DNA of 14,639 nt from assembly GCA_002284615.2 (NCBI GenBank), contig MU069780.1:90810-105448 (forward strand). Reading direction: 5' to 3'. The translations under genes and the position numbers were made by a program. The notes under the pieces were generated by a model that did no database searches, was not told where the DNA came from, and saw nothing but the letters and a program-made list of their open reading frames with translations. The first letter of the stretch is position 1, and each line of letters starts with the position of its first letter. Origin of the DNA: Dunaliella salina. Its lineage: Eukaryota > Chlorophyta > Chlorophyceae > Chlamydomonadales > Dunaliellaceae. Positions 1-8,860 of the stretch are shown in pieces.

Positions 1-75
<75 letters not shown>
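1..75. repeat. (AC)n microsatellite at the left edge
   Basis: Pure AC dinucleotide repeat of 75 bases, continuing beyond the window edge. It runs directly into the 81-bp tandem array. Confidence 0.97.
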
Positions 76-77
<2 letters not shown>

Positions 78-80
78 CAC

Positions 81-400
81 TTGCACATACTCCCAGCTTC
101 CTTGCAAATATGCGTGCTCCTGTGCGTGCAGGCAAAAGCCTCCAAGGCCACCCAGGGGGCATGCGCACACGCACCCAGCTTCCATGCAAGTATGCATGCA
201 CCTACATGTGCAGGCAAAAGCCTCCAAGGCTGCTCAAGGGACATGCACATGTACCCAGCTCCCTTGCAAGTACGCATGCTTCTGCATGTGCAGGCAAAGG
301 CCTCCAAGGCCACACAGGGGACAAGCACATGCACCCAGCTTCCTTGCAAATATGCATGCTCCTGTGTGTGCAGGCAAAAGCCTCCAAGGCCTCCCAGAGG
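81..400. repeat. 81-bp tandem array, four copies
   Basis: The core CAGGCAAAAGCCTCCAAGGC recurs at 129, 211, 291 (one change) and 371. CCAGCT recurs at 93, 175, 255 and 335. The period is therefore 80-82 bp, and copies are roughly 80-90% alike by eye. Each unit has TGTG-TGCAG|GC, the same sequence as the proposed 3' splice site at 372-373, so the array multiplies the intron end and first bases of exon 374-492. Open frames across it on both strands reflect the repeat, not a gene. Confidence 0.9.
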
Positions 401-774
401 AGGGTCTCTGCCACTGGTCCTGCAAGCAGCATGCAACAGCGATGCCTTAGCGCCGCTGCGATGCCCCGCCACCATAGTATGCTCCACAGCGGGTGAGTGT
501 TGGCTGCTCCAACTTTATGTGCTCCACCAGTAACATTGTGTGCTCTGCAGCAGGTGCATGTTGGTTGCTTTTGATGCCCTGCCATATTTTGCACCTCTTC
601 ATTGTGTGATTTTCTTACAATTCCCTGTCACACAAATCTGTGCTCCACAGCAGCATGAGCATGGTTCCTTTGCACAAAGTGTCATGGGCTGTGAGACTCA
701 GGAGTATCACAGGGGAGATGGTGTGTTGGCGTGTTGTGTCTGCATAATTAGAGATGCAGACATCTACAAATGCG

Positions 775-870
<96 letters not shown>

Positions 871-3800
871 AAAAATGTGCTCGCATGGATCTTTGGTGGT
901 GCTCCTTACTGTAGTGAAATCCAAGGCGCTCAAGACACGCAAGCCAAGCTCCTTCGATGGCACACACATGTATGCACGTGCTGCAGTACCGCTTGTGGTG
1001 CACACTTATGGTGCACCACTCTGTGCGTGGCAGCTCAAGTGCCAGCCTTGGCTGTCAACGTCTGCGCACGAGACTCGCGCATGCAGCGTCTGCTTTTTCT
1101 GTCCCCTGCCCTGAAGATTGCATGGATGATCTGAAGCTAATGCGCGCATGGCTGCTTAAGTGCCAGCCCTGGCTGTAAACATCTGCGCATGAGGCTCAAG
1201 CATGCGAACTTGCCATGTTTCCGTTTCCTGCCCTGCAGATTGCATGGATGCCTTGAAGCTCATGCGCACATGGCTGCGGAAATGCCAGCCTGGGCTGTCA
1301 GTGTACCCACAGAAGGCTCAAGCATCCAAACTTGTGATGTTTCTTTTTCCCTGCAGATTGCGTGGATGCTTTGAAGCTCATGCGCGCGTGGCTGCGAAAG
1401 TGCCAGCCCTGGCTGTCAACGTCTGCGCAGCAGGCGCAGGCACACCTAGAGAGCCTGCAGCCGCTGCAGCAGCACGTCATGCAGCTAATACATCCGCCCT
1501 CGGACCCCAGGTAGGCTGCACCCTGTTGCGCAACTCATGCTCCTGCTCTTGCTTGCATTCTGCAGCCGCTGCAGCAGCAGGGCATGCAGCTTTGACACAT
1601 CCCTGGACCCTAGGTGAACTGCACCTGCTGATACTCCTGTAATTGCTTGAATTCTACAAAGCTGCAGCAGCAGGTCATGCAGCTCATATGTCCGTCCTCA
1701 GACCCCAGATGGGTTACATTCTGTTGCAGCAACTCGTGCTCCTGCAATTGCTTGAATTTGCAGCTGCTGCAGCAGCTGGGCACGTAGAGCTCATGCATCT
1801 GCTTGCGGACCCCAGGTGGGAAAAGAGACCATGCTGTTGCAGCAACTCCTGCTCCTGCTATTGCTTGAATCTGCAGCTGCTGCAGCAGCTAGGCAGGCAG
1901 AGCTCATGCATCTGCTTGCTGACCCCGGGTGGGCAAAGAAACTATGCTGTTGCAGCAACTCATGCTCCTGCAATTGCTTGCATTTACAGCTGCTGCAGCA
2001 GCCAGGCACGCAGAGCTCATGTATCTGCTTTCGGATCCCGGGTGGGCAAAGAAACAACCCTCTGCTCCTGCAGTTGCTTGATTTTGCAGCTGCTGCAGCT
2101 GCCGGGCATGCAGAGCTCATGTATCTGCTTGCGGGCCCCAGGTGGGCAAAAAAACCATGCTGTTGTCCTGCAATTGCTTGAGTCTGCAGCAGCAGTTGGG
2201 CAGGCTGCAGCTGGTGCTCTGCCGAAACTGCTTGATTTTTGCAGCTGCTGCAGCAGCAGGGCGTGCAGCTCGTATATCGTATCGTTGAACCCCGGTGAGC
2301 TGCATCTATTGATGCTCCTGGCATTGCTTCAGTGCTGCAGCTGCTTCAGCAGGGCATGCAGCAGGAGGGAGGAAAAAATCTTTTCGTGGAAGTCGTGTAA
2401 ATTTTGCGCTGCACCCCCTTGCACCCCTCCCCCCTCCCCCAACCCCCCCCTCCAGTGCCTTTACTCAAACAAAAAGGGTATCAATCTTCTCCCCTTTAAA
2501 TAGCTATCAACCAGCATACTCAGCGCAATGAAATATTGAGTCGCAGCAGAGATATGGGGCAAAAACTGAGGAGCGTACACCCATGCATACCAGCCCTACC
2601 AGGCACCCACAACTGGCTTGCAAGTCCACAAATTGCCCTCCTGGTTTCACCGAGCAAGAACACATCATAAATTGTCACTATTTTAGTAGTTTGGATTGAT
2701 TTGCTGCATGATTGCCTCCACAACCCTTGCTGCTCATTCCCTTGTGCGCTTGGCACTGACTCCCAGCCATGCACACAGACCCCCCCCCTTCTACTCAATT
2801 TGCACAAAGGGGGTGCCCATCGGCAGCTCTCAAGCTCAGGAATCCACGATGTATTTGAAACTCTTTAGAAGTGGCTCAGAAAAATTCTGGAGGGGAGGTC
2901 CCAAGAAGTCGAGGACCCCCTGACCCCCCNCCCCCCCCCCCTGACCCCCTCCGATTGGACTCGTACATATACCAATCGATAGCTCTTGAGCTCAGGATTC
3001 TGAATGTATAGTTTTGAAATGGATTGACACGTGCCATCCAAAAGTTACACAAAATCTTCTCTCCTGGCATGCAGCTTGAAAATCCACCCTTGGACACAAG
3101 GTAGGCTGCACATTGTGATGCTTCTGGACTGGCTTGAATCCTGCAACCGCACCAGCAGCGGGGCATTCAGCTTTGATGTTGCCTTCTAACCCAAGGACAG
3201 CTGCATCTCCTGATGATCCTGGAATAGCTTGAACTTGGCAGCTACTGTAGTGACGGGACGTGCAGCTTGCACATCTACTCTTGGACCCAAGGTAAGCTGC
3301 ACCTACTGGTCCACCTGAAATCTGCTTGTAGCAGCATGGCATGCCGCTCAGACATCCGCCCTTAGACCGAGGGTCAGCCCCACCCTGTCGCTGCTGCTCA
3401 TCTCTTGGGTTTGCGTGAACGTGGTCAGAAGCAGGATGGTGTTTTCCTGAAGGCATGGTTGCATGACTTTGCCTAAGGGCTCTCAGGAAAGCCAGATGCA
3501 CCTTTCCGAAGGGTGACCTCATGTACAGCACAGGCCTGAGCTACATAGCCAAGCAGGGCTAACAAGCCCAGCACACGCCCAGCACAGGCCTGGGCTAACA
3601 AAGCCAAGCTGTCATTCTAGAGTTGCAGAACATTGTACCAGTACCAGGCCGCTGCCTCACCAGCTCAAAATGTGCTGGAGGTGATGTTGCCCGGTTGGAT
3701 GGGGCAGAGATTTCTGTTAGATTGTACTTGTCAAATAATTGCATGCTCTAATGGCAAGCAGGCCTGACGGACTTGCAATTGCTGGTTCTGGAGACGACTG

Positions 3801-6465
3801 CAGTTGTCAAAACAACTTGTGCTGCGGAGTAAGCTTTTGGACATGATGGACAATGTCATGCCAGCACCTTGTCCCCCTGCAGAGTTCAGCAGAGAAAGCC
3901 AGGGTACACATTGATCATGCCTACTGCTATTAAGTATATGGTTTTCAGCTGGTGAACCTTTGCAAGGAGGGACTTATTCTATGTCCAGAGGAAAGTACAC
4001 ACTCAAAATTGAGTTTCATCATTAAATTTGAAAGGCTTCTTGGGGGTGGATCGCAGCCAACGTGGATCTCAGCCAATGTGGGGGTAGATCTCAGCCAACG
4101 TGGATCTCAGCCAACGTTTGCCTTAATTGCATATGATAGGCTTAAGCCTCAGTTGAAGGCTCCAACTATTTGTTTCCCTTCTTCCCTCTCTTCTTGTTGT
4201 AGCTCGTCCGTGCAGGCTCGTTGTTGTCGTTTTTTTATGGCTGCTGCACAAGATCTGGAGGATTTTGCACATAATTTTCCCCCACTTGCAGTCTTGGCCC
4301 CAATTAGGCCACCCGGATTTTATGTGTGCTGCACAGGTTGGCAGTCGTCAAGAAGTACGTGGCCACAGCACAGGGTATGCAGACTTATGCGCAAAAGCGT
4401 GTCGGGAAGGCTCTGTCTGACTGGAAGAATCTGCCAGCTGTGCACCTGCTGCCGGACGTGCAGGTATGCTTTGAATGGTGCCTTGATCAACTGTCAAAGG
4501 TTTTCAAAGGCGTGGGAGGGGAATGGTGCTCCTCAATGTAACATCTGTTGTTTTGGTAGCATGCATTTCCTTTGTGTGCATTTGCAAGCCTTCTTCGACC
4601 CATTTTCTTTTAGCAGAATGTCTCCCATGCAGCAGGAGCTGACAGTGGTGTTCCAGCAAAAAAAAACATTGCTTCCAGGTGTAGCTTGAGTGCATGGTCA
4701 GTAGGGCCTCTTTAGCCTTTCTTTGAAGCCTATTTTGCCAACCACCTGCTGTAATGAATTGGATGATGTTAAGTGATTTGGAGTCCTCATACTACTAGAA
4801 CATCACCACACACACACAAAAAAAAAAAAAAGTGTCAAGAAGGGTGTGAACCTCCGGATCACAAAAAAAGGGGCGGGGCTGGTGCTTCTCCTGTGTACGT
4901 ACCAATTCCCTTCAACTCATGTGGAGGTTTGCTCCTGAAGACGGACCCTGTTATCTGGTTTATTGAAATGAATCATGAAGGGGGGCCTGCGCTTCTAACC
5001 ACCCCTCAATCTCTTCTTTCTTCTACACTAGCAGAAGCACCTTCTTTAATACGCACAGATCCAAGCTATAGAGTTAAAAGTTTTCATGCAAGTTCCTGTA
5101 AAGATGTGGGCATGCAATTTGCAGACGTGGTGAGGTCAAGCGCTCAGGCAAAAGAGTTGCGGAGTCTCCTGGGAGTCTCCTTCCAGAGGTTGTGCTTCCC
5201 ATGCTAGGGATGCCAGTGCACCTGAATAAGGAGCAATCATGAAGTTTGCCATCAGGTAAATTGAAATGGGAATGCAGGGGGGGCTGTGTCCGCCTTGCGC
5301 CACCCCCCCTTGCTCCTGTCCTAGCATAAGACCTCCATCTCCTGCTCACAATCTATTGAAGCATACCAAGACGTTGATGCAGGTTGCAATGGCCAGCGGG
5401 GATTATATATACAGAATATGAAGGAGTTGAGTGCACAAGTATTTGCTGATGGACTGGGAGTCATACCTCTCATTCCATTCCCATGCTTCGACCATCCCAC
5501 AACAGTATGTCTCACAGAGAGTACTTGTTGCAACGACATGCAGGGAGCTCATTGCTTCTTTTTCCCTTCCGCTGCTCCGAGACGTTGCTCCTCAACCACA
5601 TAACAATAAGGTTTTAGCTACATTATGCAGTTGTGAAATCGAATCAAAGAGTGCATGGATGAAATGTGCATCACTGGCGAGTAACCTCAACTGGGCAAGC
5701 AGGCTTGACTGAGCATCCAGGAGCAGCTCTGGAATCAGCGCAAAACTAGCTTTCAAATGGTGGTATTCTTATGGCTTGGGGAGGCCCGGATGCCTCAAAG
5801 CTTTATTTTTTCAGTGTTTGCTTACACTGAGGGATTATGCCCCAGGGGGCTCCGCCCCAAAAAGGCCCAGTGGTTGGTAAAATACAAGATTTCAGCCATT
5901 TCCCTCAGAGAACATCTAATGCGGAGAGATTGCCATAAATGTTATTTTTTGACTTCAGTACGGAGAACTTGCCATAAATGTTATTTTTTGACTTCTTTCC
6001 AATTTCTAAGCATGCAGGATGTAAGCATAACTCATGGGGTTCCTGACACATCATTTTGGAAGTGAAAAAATTGTTCCAGGTTGGAGCTGTGGGCCTTTTT
6101 TGGGTGATCTGAGGGGCTCAGATTTCCGTGAATTTTTTGTGGACATAATGATGTATAAAATGATAATGGCTGGCATGATGAGATTTGAGAATGAAAGTCA
6201 GGAAAGAACACAACCAGTGGATAGGGCAGTTGACCCCCTCTGAGAGTTTCCTGATTTCTTCCTAGTCCTGGCTTGGGAATTAATTGTATTGTTTGCGCTT
6301 CTTAGACCCTGCCCAACTTCAGTGAATGATTTCTGTCGGTGTCTATACCCAACTCAATATCCACGCCTCCTTTTTTTGCAGTATGCGGGTCTGTGTGCTG
6401 CTGAGTGGCTGTCTGCAATCCAAGCCTTATTGGCAAGCATCAGAGAGGCCCAAGGCATAAGCTGA
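374..6465 (+). CDS. Unidentified multi-exon gene, 3' part (six supported exons)
   Basis: No family is recognised. Proposed exons are 374-492, 1357-1510, 4337-4463, 4633-4678, 5125-5188 and terminal 6382-6465 (TGA at 6463). Junction phases agree for the first five. The split codons are G|AT (Asp), AG|G (Arg), a clean break after CAG (Gln), and G|AC (Asp). Donors include GCGG|GTGAGT (492/493), CCCAG|GTAGGC (1510/1511) and GTGCAG|GTATGC (4463/4464). Acceptors end in CAG, and the terminal exon follows CTTTTTTTGCAG. The peptides look like amphipathic helices rich in Leu, Gln and Ala: DCVDALKLMRAWLRKCQPWL in exon 2, KRVGKALSDWKNLPAVHLLP in exon 3, and YAGLCAAEWLSAIQALLASI in the last exon. This suggests an all-helical protein, which is inference. 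Exon 5125-5188 ends in phase 2, while the terminal exon reads best in phase 0, so at least one exon between them is missing or wrong. A candidate is 5506-5610 (YVSQRVLVATTCRELIASFS...). The gene continues left of the window. Confidence 0.45.
493..1029. other. Intron of the unidentified gene, with a (TG)n tract
   Basis: Between the donor at 493 and the 120-bp array. It has loosely repeated TGCTCCACAGC / TGCTCTGCAGCAGG motifs near 480-555 and 640-655. A (TG)n tract spans 776-868 with one interruption (TTT at 822-824). The Cys/Val and His/Thr frames across the tract are microsatellite readings. Confidence 0.6.
776..868. repeat. (TG)n microsatellite
   Basis: 93 bases of TG with a single G-to-T interruption at 823. 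It lies inside an intron. Confidence 0.97.
1030..1428. repeat. 120-bp tandem array ending in exon 1357-1510
   Basis: ATTGC(A/G)TGGATG recurs at 1117, 1239 and 1357 (periods 122 and 118). A first partial copy begins near 1030 (AAGTGCCAGCC, CTGGCTGT). Each unit consists of a pyrimidine-rich tract with CTG(C/A)AG, then the first roughly 75 bases of the exon, then intron-like sequence. The last copy runs on into the complete exon. The 1117 copy has CTGAAG in place of CTGCAG and an in-frame stop after QPWL, so it is probably dead. The 1239 copy keeps CTGCAG. Confidence 0.85.
1511..2372. repeat. CAG-rich tandem array of about 100 bp units with donor and acceptor in each
   Basis: The exon-end motif (GACCCCAG|GT and variants) recurs near 1504, 1607, 1702, 1809, 1922, 2035, 2135 and 2289. 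Spacings are 95-113 bp, with one of 154. Each unit reads (C)TGCTGCAGCAG..GCATGCAGCTCATG..GACCCCAG, then GTGGGCAAAGAAACC.., then GCTCCTGCAATTGCTTGAATTTGCAG. The first half copies the last 50 bases of exon 1357-1510 and the second copies its intron start. Many units contain the 18-bp perfect palindrome CAGCTGCTGCAGCAGCTG (for example 1761-1778). The 286-codon plus-strand frame and the 177-codon minus-strand frame here are Leu/Ala/Cys/Gln-rich repeat readings. Confidence 0.88.
2373..3060. other. Intron segment with C-rich tracts, an N, and a 45-bp imperfect duplication
   Basis: No coding signal is seen. It holds a C-rich tract (about 2406-2453) and a poly-C run with one undetermined base at 2930. 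An imperfect direct repeat of about 45 bp is built on ATCG(G/A)(C/T)AGCTCT..AGCTCAGGA and occurs near 2818-2862 and 2974-3020. Confidence 0.55.
3061..3400. repeat. Decayed copies of the CAG-rich array
   Basis: Three to four diverged units are recognisable by GGCATGCAGCTT.., TTGGAC(A/C)CAAGGTA(G/A)GCTGCAC and GCTTGAA(T/C)..GCA. They lie near 3066-3115, 3150-3200, 3255-3305 and 3335-3375. The donor-like AAG|GTAGGC and AAG|GTAAGC are kept near 3101 and 3291. The array therefore once extended further, or was interrupted by the 2373-3060 segment. Confidence 0.65.
3401..4336. other. Rest of the long intron, no supported exon
   Basis: Holds an imperfect duplication of AGCACAGGCCTG(A/G)GCTA..AGCCAAGC (about 3528-3610) and a 16-bp repeat at 4048-4117. 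A stretch at 3950-3990 reads LVNLCKEGLILCPEE after TTTTCAG. It is not needed, because the exons on either side of the intron join in frame without it. Confidence 0.5.
4048..4117. repeat. 16-bp tandem repeat, four copies
   Basis: GGATCTCAGCCAACGT occurs four times with one or two changes, in two pairs separated by about 6 bases (GGGGTA). It is intronic. Confidence 0.88.
4807..4831. repeat. (CA)n followed by poly-A
   Basis: A short (CA)n run passes straight into about 13 A. It lies in the intron between exons 4633-4678 and 5125-5188. Confidence 0.85.
5506..5610 (+). CDS. Candidate additional exon of the unidentified gene
   Basis: After the acceptor CCACAACAG the sequence reads 35 codons in phase 0 (YVSQRVLVATTCRELIASFS, then a Pro-rich end, PQPHNNK) up to a weak donor AAG|GTTTTA. 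It joins the terminal exon at 6382 in frame but does not join exon 5125-5188, which ends in phase 2. A competing model uses 5415-5504 (NMKELSAQVFADGLGVIPL), whose donor GTATGT overlaps this acceptor. The two cannot both be used in one transcript. The sequence alone does not choose between them. Confidence 0.25.
5863..6247 (+). repeat. Dispersed repeat, copy A
   Basis: It begins with CCCAGTGGTTGGT, then ATTTCAGCCATTTCC, ATGCAGGAT, AGCTGTGGGCC, TTTTTTGGGTGATCTG, and ends with CAGTTGACCCCCTCTG. The same ordered blocks are found inverted at 10751-11096. It lies in the last intron of the upstream gene. CAGTGGTTGG resembles a tRNA A box, which hints at a short interspersed element, but no B box was found. 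Confidence 0.6.
5922..5997. repeat. 39-bp tandem duplication
   Basis: CGGAGA..TTGCCATAAATG followed by TTATTTTTTGACTTC occurs twice, at 5922 and 5961, almost identical. It lies inside dispersed-repeat copy A. Confidence 0.9.
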
Positions 6466-7110
6466 CAGGAGCCTGCTGGAGCCTGGAGGTGGAGGACTCC
6501 ACTCATCGGCAAAACTAAGTTTGCTGGGGTACAAGCTCCACGAATGCCAAGCGCAAAGCGACTGCTTGAGCCTTGTCACACATTTTTTGGGATGCCTCCC
6601 GATTTCTTGTCTTGACTTCTTTCTCAACTGATGCTGTGATGTTGATTGTACACTGACTTGATGCTTGAAATTTCCATGTGCTGGTCGCAAGGTTGCCAAC
6701 CCTGGCATGTACAGTATGAAAGATTGGCTGGTCAACTTCATCTCGTGAACTGAAAAATAAAATAAACAAAGGTACTATGTGCACTGCATGGCACAAATTA
6801 AGGCCTTTCTATAGGCTGCAGCTTTTAACAAAGCCAGGCTACAAGTGGATTAACAGATTGCGCAGAAACTGGTCTCAACCAGATGTACCACAAACAAAAA
6901 AATGAACTTCCACAACCTTGTGTTCTGGAGCGAAATACTACCAGAAGCCGCAGATACACGTGAACTTCCTGTTTATTTTCTGGTGAAGAAGAGTTGCAGC
7001 TCTTTGAGCTACGTGTCTCCATTTCCAGAATTGACGCAGGAGAGTTCTCTCTGGCTCTGGTTCCAGTTAGGGGTACTTCCCTTAATGCACGCGGCCTCTG
7101 GCTTGCATAG
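6466..7110. other. Downstream of the terminal exon, no feature seen
   Basis: Probably the 3' untranslated region and intergenic DNA. No TGTAA-type algal polyadenylation signal was seen close to the stop. Short frames on both strands lack coding character. Confidence 0.45.
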
Positions 7111-7155
7111 CCTTTTTTTCTTTTCTCTGTGTTTTTTCTGTCTTCCAAACAGCAG

Positions 7156-7229
7156 GCCATGAGATCAGCAACAAGTTGGCTCAGATCGAACGGGTTTACC
7201 TGGAACATGAAAGTTTGCATGAACCATGA
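7156..7229 (+). CDS. Candidate terminal exon, gene unknown
   Basis: A long pyrimidine-rich stretch (about 7110-7146) runs into AAACAGCAG. The following frame encodes HEISNKLAQIERVYLEHESL-HEP and a TGA at 7227. The 3' splice signal is among the best in the window and the peptide is charged and helical. It could be an alternative 3' end of the upstream plus-strand gene or the last exon of another gene. No upstream exon could be joined with confidence. On the minus strand the same DNA also reads open, so strand is not certain. Confidence 0.22.
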
Positions 7230-8023
7230 GCGTGATGCAGGCCATTGGTAGCAACCAGGAGGTGTGGATTCGAGCAGGAGGCTTATATCCTCTGGGTCTT
7301 TTTCTAATCAAGGACTCCTTTGCCCGCTCCATTTACTCACCATCAATTTTGCTCTTAATCTCAAGTATGTTCGGTGGTCTTGAGCTCACATGCAAAAGAA
7401 ACACACATCTTGGGTGTGCCACTTTCAGCAGGCCACTAACAATTTCCGGGATAAATGTTATACCGTCATCAAAACGTTTTGCTTTTTGAGGTCCACTAAA
7501 CCACTAAATTTAGGTAAGGTAAGGTTAGGTAAGGGTACATCGCTATGTATGCCACAACTGGGTTTATCATGTGGATTTACGGTGCAAGGTGGCACGCGGC
7601 CAAAAAATGGGGCCAATGTGTCTCGTTTCCCGTGATTGATGTAGGACACTTTTTATTGTAACCCTGTTTGGGAGACAGGTTTGTTGTCACCAGGGTATTC
7701 GATTGCCGAAGGTCTCATGGCCTCCTGTGTCCATTTACCTTTCTACCACCTTATGGCTAACCCGCTACAATTTGGCTGCAAATCCTGTAGGTCCTTTTGA
7801 GTGCAGACTCCAAATGCATAATTTGTTTGCCTTCTGCTGCTGTGCGGCCTCCAAGAAAGGAGCTGCGTGGAGACCATGCAGCAGCAGCGTCAGCACATCA
7901 ACTACCAGGCTGCAGTTTTTTCATCAACTACCAGGCCGCAGCTACCATGATTTGCTATTATTTTTGCCCGATTCAAGTTTGCGCAAATTCAGGTTTAGGA
8001 CAAGAGGAGCAAAGAAAAAGAAA
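7230..8023. other. Intergenic, two small repeats only
   Basis: A degenerate (AGGTA)n run lies at 7512-7534. A 26-bp duplication, CATCAACTACCAGGC(T/C)GCAG, lies at 7896 and 7922. Nothing else is supported. Confidence 0.5.
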
Positions 8024-8076
8024 GGTTACAAAATTATAATGGGAATTAAGCCTTCAGCCATTAAGTTTGGCTGCTC
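8024..8076 (+). repeat. Dispersed repeat GGTTACAA..AAGCCTTCAGCCAT, copy 1
   Basis: GGTTACAAAATTATAATGGG, then AATTAAGCCTTCAGCCATTA, then AGTTTGGCTGCTC. It is matched in the same orientation at 8801-8860. Confidence 0.75.
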
Positions 8077-8100
8077 AACTGCATGAGTTCAGCAAACTTT

Positions 8101-8156
8101 TTGGCCAGGTTTGGTTACTAGCCTCAGTGTTCCCACTCAGCTGCCCCTGGGGAATG
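8101..8156 (+). repeat. Dispersed repeat GGCCAGGT..GCTCAGCTGCCC, copy 1
   Basis: GGCCAGGT, then GCCTCAGTGTTCCCACTCAG and CTGCCCCTG. The same blocks occur in the same order at 11893-11955. Confidence 0.6.
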
Positions 8157-8195
8157 TAACCTAAATCTACATCCATACAATTCTAGGTGTGGACA

Positions 8196-8217
8196 GAAAA
8201 GAAAAGAAAAGAAAAGA
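8196..8217. repeat. (GAAAA)n microsatellite
   Basis: About four GAAAA pentamers. Confidence 0.9.
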
Positions 8218-8800
8218 CTACGCAGGAAGGAAAGGTCACCTGTCCTGAAAGACAGGGCCCCACCTTACAGACCAAGAGGGAGAGGTGGCACAGAAGGCTA
8301 CACCAGCAAGTTGCAACTTGACTTCCACCATGGGACCTACGACACGACCTGTCATGCAGGCCCCGTCCAGCAAACTCCAGACCCACCCCTAAGCCTTAGA
8401 GCAAGCTATCCAACATCTCAGCATGGGCCCCCCACTTGCAACGGGGCCATTCAGGGCGACGGGAGGTGAGCACGCAGTTATGCAGACCCAAGCTGAGACA
8501 CTCCACCTCTAGAGACCTTCTCCACCGCGCCGACCTCCGGGACCCTTCTCCTGCGCCAATGTCCTCCACCTGGCACTCGCGCGTGCGCCCAGCCTGCGCC
8601 GCGAGCCAGCTTCAGAGGCCTTAGCATGAAGCTGCTGTTACTCCGCTGCCAATGTGTGAGGTCTTTGCCGCGCCCGAGTACGTCCAGGCGTGTGCCACAT
8701 CACCGCCACACGCGTTTCCAAGGGACACCGCGTGGAGGTGCCTAACAAGTCCCCCAGATCTACAAAACTCAGACAGTGGAAGCCGAGAACTGAAGTACAA

Positions 8801-8860
8801 GGTTACAAGGTTACAAGGTTACAATGGGATATAAGCCTTCAGCCATAAGGTTGGCTGCTC
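8801..8860 (+). repeat. Dispersed repeat, copy 2, with (GGTTACAA)3
   Basis: Three perfect GGTTACAA units (8801-8824) are followed by TGGGATATAAGCCTTCAGCC and ATAAGGTTGGCTGCTC. It is about 85% like copy 1 by eye. The two copies bracket a GC-richer segment of about 720 bp. Confidence 0.75.

Larger units (their letters stand above)
8077..8800. other. GC-richer segment between two direct repeats
   Basis: No protein is recognised. It starts with the 8101-8156 repeat and (GAAAA)n at 8196-8217. The part from about 8230 to 8760 is clearly more GC-rich than its flanks. Frames of 60-67 codons on either strand carry no family motif. It could be a non-autonomous insertion, but no terminal inverted repeats or transposase were seen. 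Confidence 0.4.

Noticed and set aside
540..1134. Long Cys-Val and His-Thr frames
   Set aside because: They are translations of the (TG)n tract and its flanks.
1643..2503. 286-codon plus-strand frame rich in Leu, Ala, Cys and Gln
   Set aside because: It is a reading through the roughly 100-bp array. Other frames and the minus strand are also open there, and the composition simply follows CTGCAG repeats.
374..4678. Resemblance of exons 1357-1510 and 4337-4463 to the C-terminal helices of FANCD2
   Set aside because: A few Leu, Lys and Arg positions can be lined up from memory, but the sequence after NLPAVHLLPDVQ does not fit and the match is no better than expected for helices.
3952..4689. 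245-codon plus-strand frame
   Set aside because: It spans the 16-bp repeat and reads exons 4337-4463 and 4633-4678 in mixed frames. The phase-consistent exons explain it better.
6825..7220. 131-codon minus-strand frame
   Set aside because: It has mixed low-complexity Ser/Arg/Lys composition, no family motif, and covers the pyrimidine tract of the plus-strand candidate exon.
7512..7534. Telomere-like repeat (AGGTA)n
   Set aside because: The unit is not a known algal telomere repeat (TTTAGGG or TTTTAGGG) and is only about four copies long.
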